DNA from: Gammaproteobacteria bacterium
Lineage (GTDB): Bacteria > Pseudomonadota > Gammaproteobacteria > SZUA-229
DNA: 64,000 nt
Reading direction: 5' to 3'
Assembly (NCBI GenBank): GCA_029881795.1
Contig: JAOULX010000006.1
Coordinates: 108,494-172,493 of the forward strand
Shown here one piece after another: positions 47,001-56,200 of this stretch; position 1 is the stretch's first letter, and every line of letters begins with the position of its first letter. The position numbers and the translations under genes are program-made. Below the pieces are notes generated by a model. It saw nothing but the letters and a program-made list of their open reading frames with translations, was not told the origin of the DNA and made no database searches.

Positions 47001-47515
47001 GTGAGCTGCTAGAACGGGCTGTTAAAGCCCTTAAATCAGGCAAGCATCCTGATCTGGACAAGCCTTATCACAGTGGTGCAGAGATTGAACTGGGCTTGCC
47101 GGCACTGATTCCTGAAAAGTATATTCCTGATGTTCAGCATAGACTGATACAATATAAGCGAATATCCAATGTCAAAGAAGCCGAAGAACTGAAAGACTTA
47201 CGGGTTGAGCTGATTGACCGCTACGGCCTGTTACCTGATGCTCTGATCAATCTGTTTACGGTGATGGAATTAAAACTTTCGATTGCCGATATTGGTGTCC
47301 GTAAAATTGATATTCATAACGAAGGTGCCAGAATTTTATTTACAGACGAACCTAATATTGATCCGGCAAAACTGATCGGATTGATACAGTCCGGTAACCA
47401 GTATAAATTCAATGGCAAGGATACCTTATACATAAGCCGTGAAATGACGGATCATGTTAAAAGAAAAGAAGTTATAGAATCAACTTTGTTACCGTTAAAA
47501 GATAAAACAATTTGA
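44045..47515 (+). CDS. mfd: transcription-repair coupling factor Mfd
   Basis: A 1156-residue Mfd. N-terminal UvrB-like region (LLYFPDWETLPYDVFSPHQDIISDRLRTL), RNA polymerase interacting domain (GSPVVHIDHGVGRFLGL, YVPVSSLQLISRY), then the SF2 translocase: Walker A CGDVGFGKTEVA, DEEH box in AIIDEEHRFGVRHKE, LTATPIPRTLNMSL, and the TRG-containing ATTIIESGIDIPSANTII, LRGRVGRSHHRAYAYL, and C-terminal D7. It releases stalled RNA polymerase and recruits UvrA. Its stop overlaps the TTG-initiated frame of csiV, and the ATG of csiV lies 8 nt after it, so they are co-transcribed. Confidence 0.97.
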   Translation: MTQNRNSLLQISIPQNNKPSGLARLYGSATSLSVAEISAQHSGPVVVITNDIHSSYVLADEVSFYIDNNKQRLLYFPDWETLPYDVFSPHQDIISDRLRTLYHLDELKQQQILILPVSTLLQRLTPKSYIDQNVLIIKQQQTLESTSFRSQLENAGYHCVSQVMEHGEFAVRGSIIDLFPAGSKQPFRIDLFDDEIDSIRYFDIESQRSSDTVEQIEILPAREFPLDEDAIKLFRTQYRETFEGDPAGSSIYTDISQGISPAGIEYYLSLFYEKLVTIFDYLPKNSLFLYPENLPQEVDAFWQTLNQRYEQRRHDLSRPVLSPDNIYISYDDLISRISNYQRINLNQFESADAGAAITNLAVNAPAQLQLQAQTDSPYKTFINFLQTNPGKTLLVAESTGRRETLLELLRSHQITPHKVKNWSEFLASEKDRLCITVGPLTQGLALSDHQVTIITEPQIFGERVQQKRLRRRQKRDADAVINNLTELNIGSPVVHIDHGVGRFLGLLTLTVEGIEHEFLSIEYASNDKLYVPVSSLQLISRYTGADADTAPLHRLGSESWQKAKQKAAEQVNDIAIEILDIHARRAAKKGLSFEIQSDEYNLFAGSFAFEETPDQQQAINDVMADMSSPKPMDRVICGDVGFGKTEVAMRAAFIAANSGKQVVMLVPTTLLAQQHFQNFKDRFSDWPFVIESLSRFRTKKQQDEVIEGLNTGRVDILIGTHKVLSDNVNFKQLGLAIIDEEHRFGVRHKEKLKSLRAEIDILTLTATPIPRTLNMSLSGLRDLSIIATAPTQRHAIKTFVTEWNDVLLKEAIQREIKRGGQVYILHNDVKTIEKFTHDISELIAEARVDFAHGQMREKELEQVMLDFYHHRFNILVATTIIESGIDIPSANTIIINRADKLGLAQLHQLRGRVGRSHHRAYAYLVTPDMKSISKDAVKRLNAIESMEDLGIGFTLATHDLEIRGAGELLGDGQSGQIHEIGFTLYSELLERAVKALKSGKHPDLDKPYHSGAEIELGLPALIPEKYIPDVQHRLIQYKRISNVKEAEELKDLRVELIDRYGLLPDALINLFTVMELKLSIADIGVRKIDIHNEGARILFTDEPNIDPAKLIGLIQSGNQYKFNGKDTLYISREMTDHVKRKEVIESTLLPLKDKTI

Positions 47516-47523
47516 GTTTTACT

Positions 47524-48351
47524 ATGAAAAAGACAAACACCTCATTATTAACCCTCGCCGGCTTTTTATTTGCCGTCTCCAGTTATGCCACCGACTACAC
47601 TGATTTAGCGGCTTATGAAATTGAGGTTATCATATTCAAATTTAACAATACTGAATCAGCCGGCAGTGAGATATGGCCGGATCTGGTCACCACCGAATCG
47701 GTGGATAACAGCATAGAACTGCATAATAATTACTCGATGACATTAACACCGGGTCTGGACACACCGGCTTACTATTATTCAAAAATTCCTGCTGAAAATT
47801 TCCGACTGGTTGAAGAAGCCGGTAAACTGGCTAATTCCGATGCTTACGAAATTTTATACCATACAGCATGGATACAACCTGGCCTGGATAAAGAGAAAGC
47901 TGAATTTATCCATATCAAATCACTTGATACAGCTCAGCAATTACCAACGGTTGATAATCTGGCGGTGGCACCAATCAACAGTCTGGTCTCATCCCAGATG
48001 GAGTCGATTTTAAATCCGGCGCAGCAGCAGACTGAAAAAAATAATCTGTTAGACGGGGTGGTAAAAGTCGAGTTAGGACGCTATCTGCATATTTACTTTG
48101 ATCTTAAATATCAAAGGAATCTGACTGAGAAACACGGCGTATTAAATGCGGGCTCTATTAATACATATAAAGAACTGAAATACTACCCGATACAAAACCA
48201 CCGCAGAATGCGCAGTAAAGAAGTGCATTATATCGATCACCCGCTGGTCGGTATTGTTGTTCTGGCGACACCTTTTGAAGCACCAAAAAAACTTGAAAAA
48301 CAGCCAGCACAACCCTTAATGAAGCTGAATCAGATGCCGGTCAGGCATTAA
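47524..48351 (+). CDS. csiV: CsiV family peptidoglycan-synthesis activator
   Basis: A 275-residue exported protein. Signal peptide ends near SYA-TDY. The mature part matches the CsiV family (formerly DUF2803): YEIEVIIFKFNNTESAGSEIWP, then YHTAWIQPG, DGVVKVELGRYLHIYFDLKYQ and a C-terminal region with YIDHPLVGIVVLATPF. In Vibrio cholerae CsiV activates the class A penicillin-binding protein PBP1a. The gene directly follows mfd, as in other gammaproteobacteria. ATG 47524 is preferred over an in-frame TTG at 47512. It is convergent with, and overlaps by 4 nt, the acyltransferase gene. Confidence 0.85.
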   Translation: MKKTNTSLLTLAGFLFAVSSYATDYTDLAAYEIEVIIFKFNNTESAGSEIWPDLVTTESVDNSIELHNNYSMTLTPGLDTPAYYYSKIPAENFRLVEEAGKLANSDAYEILYHTAWIQPGLDKEKAEFIHIKSLDTAQQLPTVDNLAVAPINSLVSSQMESILNPAQQQTEKNNLLDGVVKVELGRYLHIYFDLKYQRNLTEKHGVLNAGSINTYKELKYYPIQNHRRMRSKEVHYIDHPLVGIVVLATPFEAPKKLEKQPAQPLMKLNQMPVRH

Positions 48352-49679
48352 TGTTTGCGCAGCAGATTAATAATTTCAGTTAGTTCCTTTTCAATCTGCC
48401 GGCGTTTCTTTAACAGATAACGGCGAGAATATTTACGTCGCAACAAAATAAAAAACACAGACAGATTAGCTGTAATCCGTTGTTTCTCTCTGCTCAGAAT
48501 CAATGCGGCCAGTGATGTCGGTAATAACGTTAAGAAATACAACGCACTGATTAAACCTCCGTATAGTTCATATACAGCATAGCTCTGAGCAAACCAGAAC
48601 AGGCTAAAAAACAAAGTTGCCGAAAGTATTTTCGCCGTATCCTGCTGGTCAGGTTTTTTTGCCAGAACAAAGCCGCTGGCTTTTGTTAAGGCATAGGGAA
48701 TCACTGAATTGATAAAGCCGAACAGTGCCAACGGAAAAATCACCGCAATCATAAAAACTGACCTGATAATAAAGCGCCTGATAGTGGCTGAGTTATAACG
48801 AAGATTTAGATGGTAATCGTGTATACCAAGATGATGACAGAGCCGGTTAAACTGGTTTAAATGACGCTGTAACGAAATGACTTTATCGGGTGCTATCTCG
48901 CTGAGTTTAGTGTTCAGCGAAATAATGAGCTTATGTGATTTGAACTTCTGACTAAGGCTGCGTTTTTTAATACGGTTATTTCTTAATGCATAAAATCGAT
49001 CGAGTTGTTTAATAAAATCATAGTCCCGATCCTGATCGACAACAATAACCCTACTCTGCATTGCCTTCAGTATCGAATCAGTAAGCGCATTTACATCGTC
49101 ATCGCTGTCAACTGATAAAGCACTGTTCATAGCCACCGCTTCACCAAAGTTGATATAGACATGACTCCTGAAGTAATCGGTCTGAGAAAAATTCAAACCA
49201 ACCGGTATGATAACCGGCGTTATTTTATATTTTTGCTGAAAACCAATTGCTATTCTGGCAGCCCCTGTTTTAAGCGGTTTTAACTGGTAACCGGAGTGAC
49301 TTTGGCCTTCTGGAAAAATCATCAGCGCATGGCCGGCTGCCAACATCTCATAAGCTTTTTTAAACATCAGGTGGTTATCAATCTGAGCGCTTTCAGTGTC
49401 CTCTCGACGGTAAACAGGAACTGCCTGCCAGATCGCTAATATCGGTTTTAATAAAGGGTTTTTAAATAGCCCGCTGCGAGCGATTGGGTGTAATAACTGA
49501 CGGCTGCTGTACTGTAAAAGAACAGCATCAGCCAGCGCATTGGTGTGATTAGCGCAGAGTATGATAGGGGCTTCAATATCAAGCCTTTCAGCACCACTGA
49601 TTTCAACCCTGCTATAGAAAGATCTGACGAAAAAGTGACAAAATTTTATCCAGAGTTTTTGCTGATAGCCGAATCTCAT
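48348..49679 (-). CDS. PlsC-type acyltransferase with C-terminal membrane domain
   Basis: A 443-residue lysophospholipid acyltransferase-family protein. The acyltransferase block is about residues 30-230: HTNALAD (HxxxxD, about residue 39), then VYRRED, FPEGQSHSGYQLKPLKTGAARIA and TPVIIPVGLNF. The C-terminal half has paired TM segments (about 307-325, 360-415). Such architecture (glycerol-phosphate/lysophosphatidate acyltransferase in the inner membrane) is common, but the acceptor lipid is unknown. Start MRFGYQQKLW. A second acyltransferase gene (51006-51755) lies nearby. It is followed after 19 nt upstream by the LonN-like gene in the same direction. Confidence 0.88.
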   Translation of the reverse strand: MRFGYQQKLWIKFCHFFVRSFYSRVEISGAERLDIEAPIILCANHTNALADAVLLQYSSRQLLHPIARSGLFKNPLLKPILAIWQAVPVYRREDTESAQIDNHLMFKKAYEMLAAGHALMIFPEGQSHSGYQLKPLKTGAARIAIGFQQKYKITPVIIPVGLNFSQTDYFRSHVYINFGEAVAMNSALSVDSDDDVNALTDSILKAMQSRVIVVDQDRDYDFIKQLDRFYALRNNRIKKRSLSQKFKSHKLIISLNTKLSEIAPDKVISLQRHLNQFNRLCHHLGIHDYHLNLRYNSATIRRFIIRSVFMIAVIFPLALFGFINSVIPYALTKASGFVLAKKPDQQDTAKILSATLFFSLFWFAQSYAVYELYGGLISALYFLTLLPTSLAALILSREKQRITANLSVFFILLRRKYSRRYLLKKRRQIEKELTEIINLLRKH

Positions 49680-49698
49680 GCTTTCATACAGCCCTGCT

Positions 49699-50292
49699 CT
49701 AGCGAATATTAAAATCGCTTCCCATGATATCCAGTATCGCCTGCACTCTTACCAGACGCTCCAGCGGATCGTGTAATTCCAGTAATGATTGTTTATCTTC
49801 AATATTAAACGGCAATAATTCACAAAGCCGTGAACTGACATCTGTAGCACTCTGATAATCGATATTAAGATTAAGACTTTGAATCACTGGGTTAGTTTTT
49901 AATGATTTTAAAATATCCACCAGATGACGGTATTCATCGGGTACCGAGTGGCTGTCTTCTGCTGCGATAGGCTCAACAGAGGCACTCAGTAATTTGTCTT
50001 TTGCTTCGGTAATATCCGACAGTATAAAGCGCTGACGTCCCTCGACAGTTATGCCAAGCAGACCACTGGGTAATAACTCCCAGTCTACAATTTCGGCATA
50101 GGTACCTATGTTATAAAGCTCCGGTCTGTTGCCACTCTCATGGCCGTCTTTAATTGAAATGACAATAAAGCCCTGCTCAGCTTTCATGCAGCTTTTAACC
50201 AGATCTATATAACGGGCTTCAAAAATTTGCAGTGGTATACGCCCGCCCGGAAAAAGCGTCATATTGAGCGGGAATAACGGACAGTGTTTCAT
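49699..50292 (-). CDS. LON peptidase N-terminal-domain protein
   Basis: A 197-residue protein equal to the substrate-binding domain of Lon without the ATPase or protease. N-terminal LFPLNMTLFPGGRIPLQIFEARYIDLVKSCMK, then FIVISIKDG, GTYAEIVDWELLPSGLLGITVEGRQRFIL are typical of this group (YcbZ-like/COG2802). Its function is unsettled. Leftward between the Sel1 and acyltransferase genes (26-nt gap upstream, 19-nt gap downstream). Confidence 0.92.
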   Translation of the reverse strand: MKHCPLFPLNMTLFPGGRIPLQIFEARYIDLVKSCMKAEQGFIVISIKDGHESGNRPELYNIGTYAEIVDWELLPSGLLGITVEGRQRFILSDITEAKDKLLSASVEPIAAEDSHSVPDEYRHLVDILKSLKTNPVIQSLNLNIDYQSATDVSSRLCELLPFNIEDKQSLLELHDPLERLVRVQAILDIMGSDFNIR

Positions 50293-50318
50293 TGAGTTTT
50301 CAGCGCTCCAAACATCAA

Positions 50319-50948
50319 TTATGATTCCTGTAGAGAAGCTTTGATTGATTCGGTCATACGGGTTTTATAAGTCTCTACTTGATCAGCTGGTAATCGCTGC
50401 ATCAGTTTTTGTAATTCCTCATCAGCTTTTTTGTGGCCATTGATATTTGCCAGACTCAGCCACTGAAAAACCATTTCATCATTGGATTCTATATCAACGC
50501 CTTTCATTATAATTTTAGCCAGCGCGTATTGCGCACGGGCATAGTGCTGCTGTGCCGACTGATAATACCAATATATCATTTTTTTACTGTCGGGCTGCAT
50601 ACCGTAAACACCTGACTGGTAGAGACTGGCAAGAAAGTACTGATCTTTTGCATCACCCAGTTCGGCCAGCTTTATACTGCAAGCCTGTGCCATGTCATCA
50701 TTTTGCTCAGTACCAAAGCCATTGGCATATAACCAAGCCAACGTACGTAAGGACTGTGGATGATTGTTGGAGGCCGCTTTTTCTAGCCAGTTAAAGGCCT
50801 CACTATAGTTTAATTCAACCCCATTAGCATCAGCATAGGCCATGCCTAGCTGATGTTGTGCCTCAATATGACCGGCTTGCGCCGAACGAGTCAGGTTTTT
50901 GATATCGGCTGCCGACATAGCGACGCCTGGTGTAGCTTGCTTATTCAC
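50319..50948 (-). CDS. Sel1-like repeat (TPR) protein
   Basis: A 209-residue soluble protein made of about four Sel1-type repeats (GHIEAQHQLGMAYADANGVELNYSEAFNWLEKAA; NHPQSLRTLAWLYANGFGTEQNDDMAQA; DAKDQYFLASLYQSGVYGMQPDSKKMIYWYYQSA; HYARAQYALAKII). Each repeat folds into two helices, and they bind peptides or serve as scaffolds. No signal peptide, so cytosolic. The start follows a short N-terminus MNKQATPGVAM; a later Met (residue 11) is an alternative. It sits upstream of the LonN-like gene in the same direction. Confidence 0.88.
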   Translation of the reverse strand: MNKQATPGVAMSAADIKNLTRSAQAGHIEAQHQLGMAYADANGVELNYSEAFNWLEKAASNNHPQSLRTLAWLYANGFGTEQNDDMAQACSIKLAELGDAKDQYFLASLYQSGVYGMQPDSKKMIYWYYQSAQQHYARAQYALAKIIMKGVDIESNDEMVFQWLSLANINGHKKADEELQKLMQRLPADQVETYKTRMTESIKASLQES

Positions 50949-51005
50949 GTTTTGCCTTTGGTAATGCGCTAGATAATCGCAAGTATATCATTATTGACTA
51001 ATGCA

Positions 51006-51755
51006 TTATTCCAGATACTTTGTCTGTTTTTGCTGGTAAAAATCTTCCATATAAGCTGAGAATTCATATTTATCCTTGAACTGAGCCGGATCGATCACAT
51101 CGTATTGAAAAATTTCGACATTCTTATTCTGGCTGGTTAAAAAATGCCAGATTTTATCGACCAGTGTATAGGGTGGCTGCCATTCAAAATCCTCTTGCGC
51201 TTGATAATATATCAGCAGCGGCAGCAGCGGCACACCCGAGCGAATTGATAATTCGAAAGCACCGCGTTTGAACGGCTGGGTAATTCGTCTGCCGGTACAG
51301 CCCCCTTCTGGATATAAAGCTATATTTTTACCATCAGCGACAGCCGACAGCATATTATCAACGGTGTTCTGGCGTGAGTTGGGATCTTCACGATCGACAT
51401 AAAGCGTGCCGGCAACCCGGTTTATTCGACCGACGATAAACCAGCTTTTTACTTCAATTTTTGCTAAAGAATGAACGGCATATAAGGCAGGTACGCCGAT
51501 ATCTTCTACCGCAGAAGGATGATTGGAGACCAGGATAAATTGTTCAGGTATCGGTCGGATATTTTTTTGATGCAGGATCAGCCGCAGCCCCAGCGCACGA
51601 ATAAAACTGCGGCACCAGAATCTGAAAAGGAAAAAATAAATCCTGCTGTCATGCATCATTGGCAGATAGCTCAATAAATACATCAGAGCGGTAAACAGCA
51701 CAAATTCCGCTATATTAATAATCCGTATAATCAGACCGACGAAGCTTTCAAGCAT
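51006..51755 (-). CDS. lysophospholipid acyltransferase family protein
   Basis: About 249 residues. An N-terminal hydrophobic anchor (about 6-35) is followed by the PlsC-like core: SNHPSAVEDIGV (HxxxxD), YVDREDPNSRQNTV, LYPEGGCTGRRITQPFKRGAFELSI and GVPLLPLLIYYQ. It probably acylates a lysophospholipid at the inner membrane. The start is placed at ATG 51755 (MLESFVGLI), with AGGGA close upstream; ATG 51782 is in frame but lacks a ribosome binding site. It is downstream of a small hypothetical gene in the same direction. Confidence 0.87.
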   Translation of the reverse strand: MLESFVGLIIRIINIAEFVLFTALMYLLSYLPMMHDSRIYFFLFRFWCRSFIRALGLRLILHQKNIRPIPEQFILVSNHPSAVEDIGVPALYAVHSLAKIEVKSWFIVGRINRVAGTLYVDREDPNSRQNTVDNMLSAVADGKNIALYPEGGCTGRRITQPFKRGAFELSIRSGVPLLPLLIYYQAQEDFEWQPPYTLVDKIWHFLTSQNKNVEIFQYDVIDPAQFKDKYEFSAYMEDFYQQKQTKYLE

Positions 51756-51809
51756 ATTCCCTGACTCAAGCGTTATGATCATCTATGATGATAGCGAACG
51801 AAAACTGTC

Positions 51810-52160
51810 TTATTGCATATAGCGTTTAAGCACGGCTAACAAAGCACTGGCAAAGATATCGTCACCCTGTTGATTCTTACCTAAGTTACCCCGTGTAAGG
51901 CGAAATAATAAGGCTTCAAGCGTTGTTTCTTCCGGTTGCCACTGGCCGATCAGGTTAAGTTCGGAATCATGACTGGCATTGATTTCATATAAAATATGCC
52001 TCGAACAATACAGAATAAAAGCGTAGCCTGAATCGTCTTCATTATGGTGAGAAGCAAGGATTAACTCGACACCATCCAGTTTTGAATCAGTTATACCGAA
52101 TAGTCGCTGTAGCTGGCTAATATCGGTATTTTCCCAGTCATTTAACCAGAGTGTTGACAT
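51810..52160 (-). CDS. hypothetical protein
   Basis: A 116-residue soluble protein I do not recognise: MSTLWLNDWENTDISQLQRLFGI, LILASHHNEDDSGYAFILYCSRHILYEINASHDSELNLIGQW, LFRLTRGNLGK. The charged and aromatic mix is typical of a real globular protein. It lies directly upstream of the acyltransferase gene in the same direction and downstream of a small membrane protein gene, so it may be part of their operon. Confidence 0.6.
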   Translation of the reverse strand: MSTLWLNDWENTDISQLQRLFGITDSKLDGVELILASHHNEDDSGYAFILYCSRHILYEINASHDSELNLIGQWQPEETTLEALLFRLTRGNLGKNQQGDDIFASALLAVLKRYMQ

Positions 52161-52197
52161 TCTATAAACCTAATTTACTTTAACATTTTTCCGTATG

Positions 52198-52482
52198 TTA
52201 GTGATTTTTTTCAACTTCTTCTGTTTTTAATAAAGTCAGTACCAGCATTGTGATGAGTGCCGAAAAGATGACAAAAACAGGAATAACACCTAAAAGCCAT
52301 GGCTGGTTGGTTAAATACATGGTGCAGGAATAAGCCAGAAGATAAAAACTGACCAGGGCAATATTAAGGAATACTCTGGCTGAACCTTTAAGATGTCTCG
52401 AATGCTTTAATATCCAGAAACTTCCCAGTATCAACATGGGCCAGCCTAAAGCTAGTGTGATATACGACAAATACTCTTCCAT
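52198..52482 (-). CDS. small three-span membrane protein
   Basis: A 94-residue protein with three predicted TM helices (about 7-25, 36-57, 62-84) and a charged end (KTEEVEKNH). No recognised family. It heads a leftward set (52198, 51810, 51755) with short gaps. Confidence 0.65.
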   Translation of the reverse strand: MEEYLSYITLALGWPMLILGSFWILKHSRHLKGSARVFLNIALVSFYLLAYSCTMYLTNQPWLLGVIPVFVIFSALITMLVLTLLKTEEVEKNH

Positions 52483-52598
52483 ACTATCCTCAATGTTTAT
52501 TATTTTACTATCAATACCATAGCTGACTGGATAATCACAGTTAGTTAAGAATATAATGCGCCTCTTATATATTCAAGCATGTCGGGGCATTTATATTC

Positions 52599-52952
52599 AT
52601 GAGTTCTAAAGACCTAAATATCATAGAAACACACTATGAAACGTTTGAAAAAGATGTGATTCAGCAATCTTATGAAAAACCGGTTTTATTAGACTTATGG
52701 GCCGAGTGGTGCCCCCCCTGTTTAATGCTGGCACCGGTTTTAAAACAACTGATTGAACAACATGACGGCAAACTGCTACTGGCAAAAATTGAAGTCGATG
52801 AGGGCGAAAATATGAAAGTTGCCGGTCATAATAAAGTCAGGGGTTTTCCGACGGTTATTTTTTATCAAAACGGCGAAGAAAAAGCCCGCTTCAGCGGTGC
52901 CAAACCGAAGCATTTTATCCAGCAAATGATTGATGAACATTTTGATTTATAA
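52599..52952 (+). CDS. thioredoxin-like protein with WCPPC active site
   Basis: A 117-residue thioredoxin-fold protein. The active site is WAEWCPPCLML (about residues 35-45), i.e. CPPC instead of the thioredoxin CGPC; this usually makes the disulfide more reducing. GFPTVIFY provides the cis-proline. No signal peptide, so cytosolic. It is alone between divergent membrane-protein genes and the convergent HDOD gene (8-nt gap). Confidence 0.9.
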   Translation: MSSKDLNIIETHYETFEKDVIQQSYEKPVLLDLWAEWCPPCLMLAPVLKQLIEQHDGKLLLAKIEVDEGENMKVAGHNKVRGFPTVIFYQNGEEKARFSGAKPKHFIQQMIDEHFDL

Positions 52953-52960
52953 ATAATCAA

Positions 52961-53812
52961 TTATAAATTTAGTAATTTTTCCACATTCTCATAATCCTGC
53001 AGAATAGAATCAATCACCGTGTTGTAAACAGACGAGTCCAGCCCGGTTTGTTGCCAGGCAAAGTCATCTATAGCTGGCGCCAGTTCGCTATCATCGGTAT
53101 TCAACTCTGCTAAAACAGCGATGGTATTGGCAATATGCACAATACTGACTTCCTGTTTAAAGTCCGGCGCATCAGCCGGGTGATGATGATAGCCGATACA
53201 ATTTTTCATATAAGGGGGCAACTTCCAGCTTTCAGCAATTCTTTCACCTACATCCATGTGATTAAAGCCTATCAGTTTATCTTCTGCTTGAAATAACTCA
53301 TATTCTTCAGGGCCTTCCATAGTAAGCAGAATAGCCTGCTGAGACTGCTCTGGCATCTGATTAAACTCAATCAACTGACCAATATCATGTAATAGCCCGG
53401 CAACAAACAAGCCATCGGCATTTCTTAATCCACAGATTTTGGTTAACTGATTCGCCGCCAGACCACAAAGAATGCTGTGATACCAGAAGTCCTCCATCGT
53501 GATCAGACTGTTTGAAATGCCTTTAAATGTATCGAACGCGGAAGCAGCCAGTACCAGATCCCGGACCTGACGGGTACCTATCAGAGTGATCGCGCGGGTA
53601 ACCGTGTCGATGCGATGTTCAAAGCCGTACATCGCACTATTGGAGAGTTTAAGGATTTTCAGGGTGAGACTGGGATCCTGACTGATAACTTTACCAATGT
53701 CATCGACTGTGACATCGGGGTCCTCAACCATTTTTGTCACTTTTAAACAGATTTCAGGCAAGGTGACCAGTTCAACCACATCTGAAATCAATTCATCTAA
53801 AGCTAATGCCAT
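52961..53812 (-). CDS. HDOD-domain signalling protein
   Basis: A 283-residue HDOD protein: DISELVTLPEICLKVTKMVEDPDVTVDDIGKVISQDPSLTLKILKLSNSA, a degenerate HD block with LHDIGQLIEFN and GYHHHPADA. HDOD proteins lack full HD metal ligands and act as regulatory partners in two-component and c-di-GMP pathways. The protein has no receiver or other domain. It is monocistronic, convergent with the thioredoxin-like gene. The upstream 280-nt region is AT-rich. Confidence 0.92.
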   Translation of the reverse strand: MALALDELISDVVELVTLPEICLKVTKMVEDPDVTVDDIGKVISQDPSLTLKILKLSNSAMYGFEHRIDTVTRAITLIGTRQVRDLVLAASAFDTFKGISNSLITMEDFWYHSILCGLAANQLTKICGLRNADGLFVAGLLHDIGQLIEFNQMPEQSQQAILLTMEGPEEYELFQAEDKLIGFNHMDVGERIAESWKLPPYMKNCIGYHHHPADAPDFKQEVSIVHIANTIAVLAELNTDDSELAPAIDDFAWQQTGLDSSVYNTVIDSILQDYENVEKLLNL

Positions 53813-54092
53813 CTCACGTCCTGTAATTAACTATCACAAGTATTGCACAAAATACTGAAAATTTAATTTAATAGTCTCCATTTATCCTGCTATTGATCAC
53901 GCTTGTCTATAAAATTTGAGATATTTTATCTACGTTTATTTATAGATTTATAAAAATACCGACTTAAAATTCAATTATCATTAATAATCATTGACTTATA
54001 AGACTAACAGGATAAGTATATTAATCGATAATAGAACTATATAGTTAAGAGTAAATTGATTTTTCCTTCAATAAATAGACTAAACTAATAAA

Positions 54093-56093
54093 ATGGTATC
54101 CAAACCACATAAGATAGTCTCGTTCCGGTGTCCTAATGTCAGCAGGCATTTGTGTCTGACATTGCTATTTTTATTAATACCCAAGCTACTTATCGCCAAT
54201 GTCCCGGAGCCATCGCCGCAGGATAAAGTCTTAACTCAGCAACGTATCGTTTACAAAAAGGCACTTAAAGCCTACCGCTTAAAACAATATAAACGCTTTG
54301 AAAAATATACCGATTTGCTTCAAAGCTATCCATTGTATCCCTATTTAAAATACAAATCACTCAGAAGAAACCTGAGCCGGACAAAACTAGAAACCGTTAA
54401 TACGTTTTTAGATGAATACAGTGACTCCCCGGTCAGTGACACCTTAAGAACCCGCTTACTTCAAACTCTGGCCAGCAAAGCGCAGTGGAAGAATTACCTG
54501 CTATCGTATAAACCTCAAAAGTCTGCAAAACTACAATGCCTGTATCTGAAAGCGCTTTATAAAGAAGGCTTTATCGACGCCGCCTTTCAACAAGTACCTG
54601 AATTATGGCTGGTTGCCAAATCACAGGATAAAGCCTGTAACTATATTTTTGACCAGTATGAGAGTGCGGGTAATGTCAGCGATGAGATGATATGGCAAAG
54701 AATTGAACTGGCTATCAAAAAAGGTCGTATACCACTGGCTAAATTTTTAGCCCAGAAAATGTCAACAGAAGATCAACAGTGGATCAGTCTGTGGATTCAG
54801 TCTCATTACAAACCGGCCACTCTTTATAACCATCCTTTACTTAAAAACAATCACCATAAACGCTATACCATTATCACTCATGCAGTTAAGCGCCAGGTCA
54901 GGAAAAACACCGACGAGGCTATCGAGCTGTTATTGCATCTGGAAAACACCACCGGCATACCATACGACAATAAAATAGCTATTTATAAAAAGATAGGCCT
55001 GACGCTGGTGCAAAGACACGAAGAAAGCGCGTCTGCATGGCTTGAAAAGATACCGGATACTCATGCCACCGATGAGGTCAAAGTCTGGAAAATACAGGAT
55101 GGAATCAGGCATGAAAGCTGGAGTGAGGTGATTGAACATATCAACAGTTTATCGGCTACAGAACAAACAAATATTCGCTGGCAGTTCTGGTGGGGTTATG
55201 CCCATAAACAGCTGGGCAATACCGTAGAGTCCGAAGAAACCCTTAAACGCGTTGCCAGCAGACGAGACTATTACGGTTTTCTTGCAGCCGATTTAACGGA
55301 TCAGCCTTATCGCTTTGAAAATGCGCCAATAGTCAACAACCCGTTATTGGCTCAAGTGATTTTAAACCTTAGTGGCATTAAGCGCGCCAGAGAATTTCAT
55401 CATTTTAAACAATATGCTAAAGCCAGGCGTGAATGGAATAATGCGACAAATGATTTTTCGGATGATTATCTGTTAACAGCGGCTAAAATTGCACATTCCT
55501 GGAAATGGTATGACCGCGCCATCTCTGCTATTGGAAAAACCAAGAACTTAAACGACGTCGAAATTCGTTTTCCACTGGTATATAAAGACATAGTCGATAA
55601 TTTTTCAAACAAACAAAAGATAGATTCGGCCTGGACTTACGCCATTATCAGAAGAGAAAGTATATTTATTAATGATGCGAAGTCATCGAAAGGTGCGCTT
55701 GGACTCATGCAGATAATGCCTCGCACTGCCAGAGCAACTGCCCGCTCCAGTAAAACAAGATACAAAGGCAAGCACCAGCTGATCAAGACCAAGCAAAACA
55801 TACGCCTTGGTACCCATTATTTAAAACAGCTATTTAAGCGGCACAATCAGCAGACTGTTCTGGCGACAGCTGCCTATAATGCCGGCCCAAGAAATGTCAA
55901 CAAATGGTTGCCTGATGATGAGCCAATGGATGCAATTCGCTGGATAGAATCTATCCCGTTTAAAGAAACAAGAGAGTATGTGACTAACGTAATGGCTTAT
56001 AAAATAATATACCAACACCGAATGGGACTAGATAGTACGTCGCAGCTCAGTCAGCTGATGCCACCGGTTTTTCCAGATAAAAATAAAATTTAA
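54093..56093 (+). CDS. slt: soluble lytic murein transglycosylase
   Basis: A 666-residue Slt70-type transglycosylase. N-terminal hydrophobic signal (about residues 15-33: HLCLTLLFLLIPKLLIANVP), a superhelical ring of short helices (about 40-480), and a C-terminal lysozyme-like domain (about 500-640) with Glu522 in AIIRRESIF, then SKGALGLMQIMPRTARATA, NIRLGTHYLKQLF and AAYNAGPRNVNKWL, as in family 1 lytic enzymes. It cleaves the MurNAc-GlcNAc bond with formation of 1,6-anhydro ends in the periplasm. Monocistronic. No good ribosome binding site before ATG 54093. Confidence 0.93.
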   Translation: MVSKPHKIVSFRCPNVSRHLCLTLLFLLIPKLLIANVPEPSPQDKVLTQQRIVYKKALKAYRLKQYKRFEKYTDLLQSYPLYPYLKYKSLRRNLSRTKLETVNTFLDEYSDSPVSDTLRTRLLQTLASKAQWKNYLLSYKPQKSAKLQCLYLKALYKEGFIDAAFQQVPELWLVAKSQDKACNYIFDQYESAGNVSDEMIWQRIELAIKKGRIPLAKFLAQKMSTEDQQWISLWIQSHYKPATLYNHPLLKNNHHKRYTIITHAVKRQVRKNTDEAIELLLHLENTTGIPYDNKIAIYKKIGLTLVQRHEESASAWLEKIPDTHATDEVKVWKIQDGIRHESWSEVIEHINSLSATEQTNIRWQFWWGYAHKQLGNTVESEETLKRVASRRDYYGFLAADLTDQPYRFENAPIVNNPLLAQVILNLSGIKRAREFHHFKQYAKARREWNNATNDFSDDYLLTAAKIAHSWKWYDRAISAIGKTKNLNDVEIRFPLVYKDIVDNFSNKQKIDSAWTYAIIRRESIFINDAKSSKGALGLMQIMPRTARATARSSKTRYKGKHQLIKTKQNIRLGTHYLKQLFKRHNQQTVLATAAYNAGPRNVNKWLPDDEPMDAIRWIESIPFKETREYVTNVMAYKIIYQHRMGLDSTSQLSQLMPPVFPDKNKI

Positions 56094-56200
56094 GTTTTCA
56101 ATCTGCTTTTCCGTTCAGCCGGTAGAGCGGTTTTAATAGTAAGTCATCCATTGTCAGTTCCTACAGATGCTTAAATCTCATCGAGTTTATCTGTAGCTAA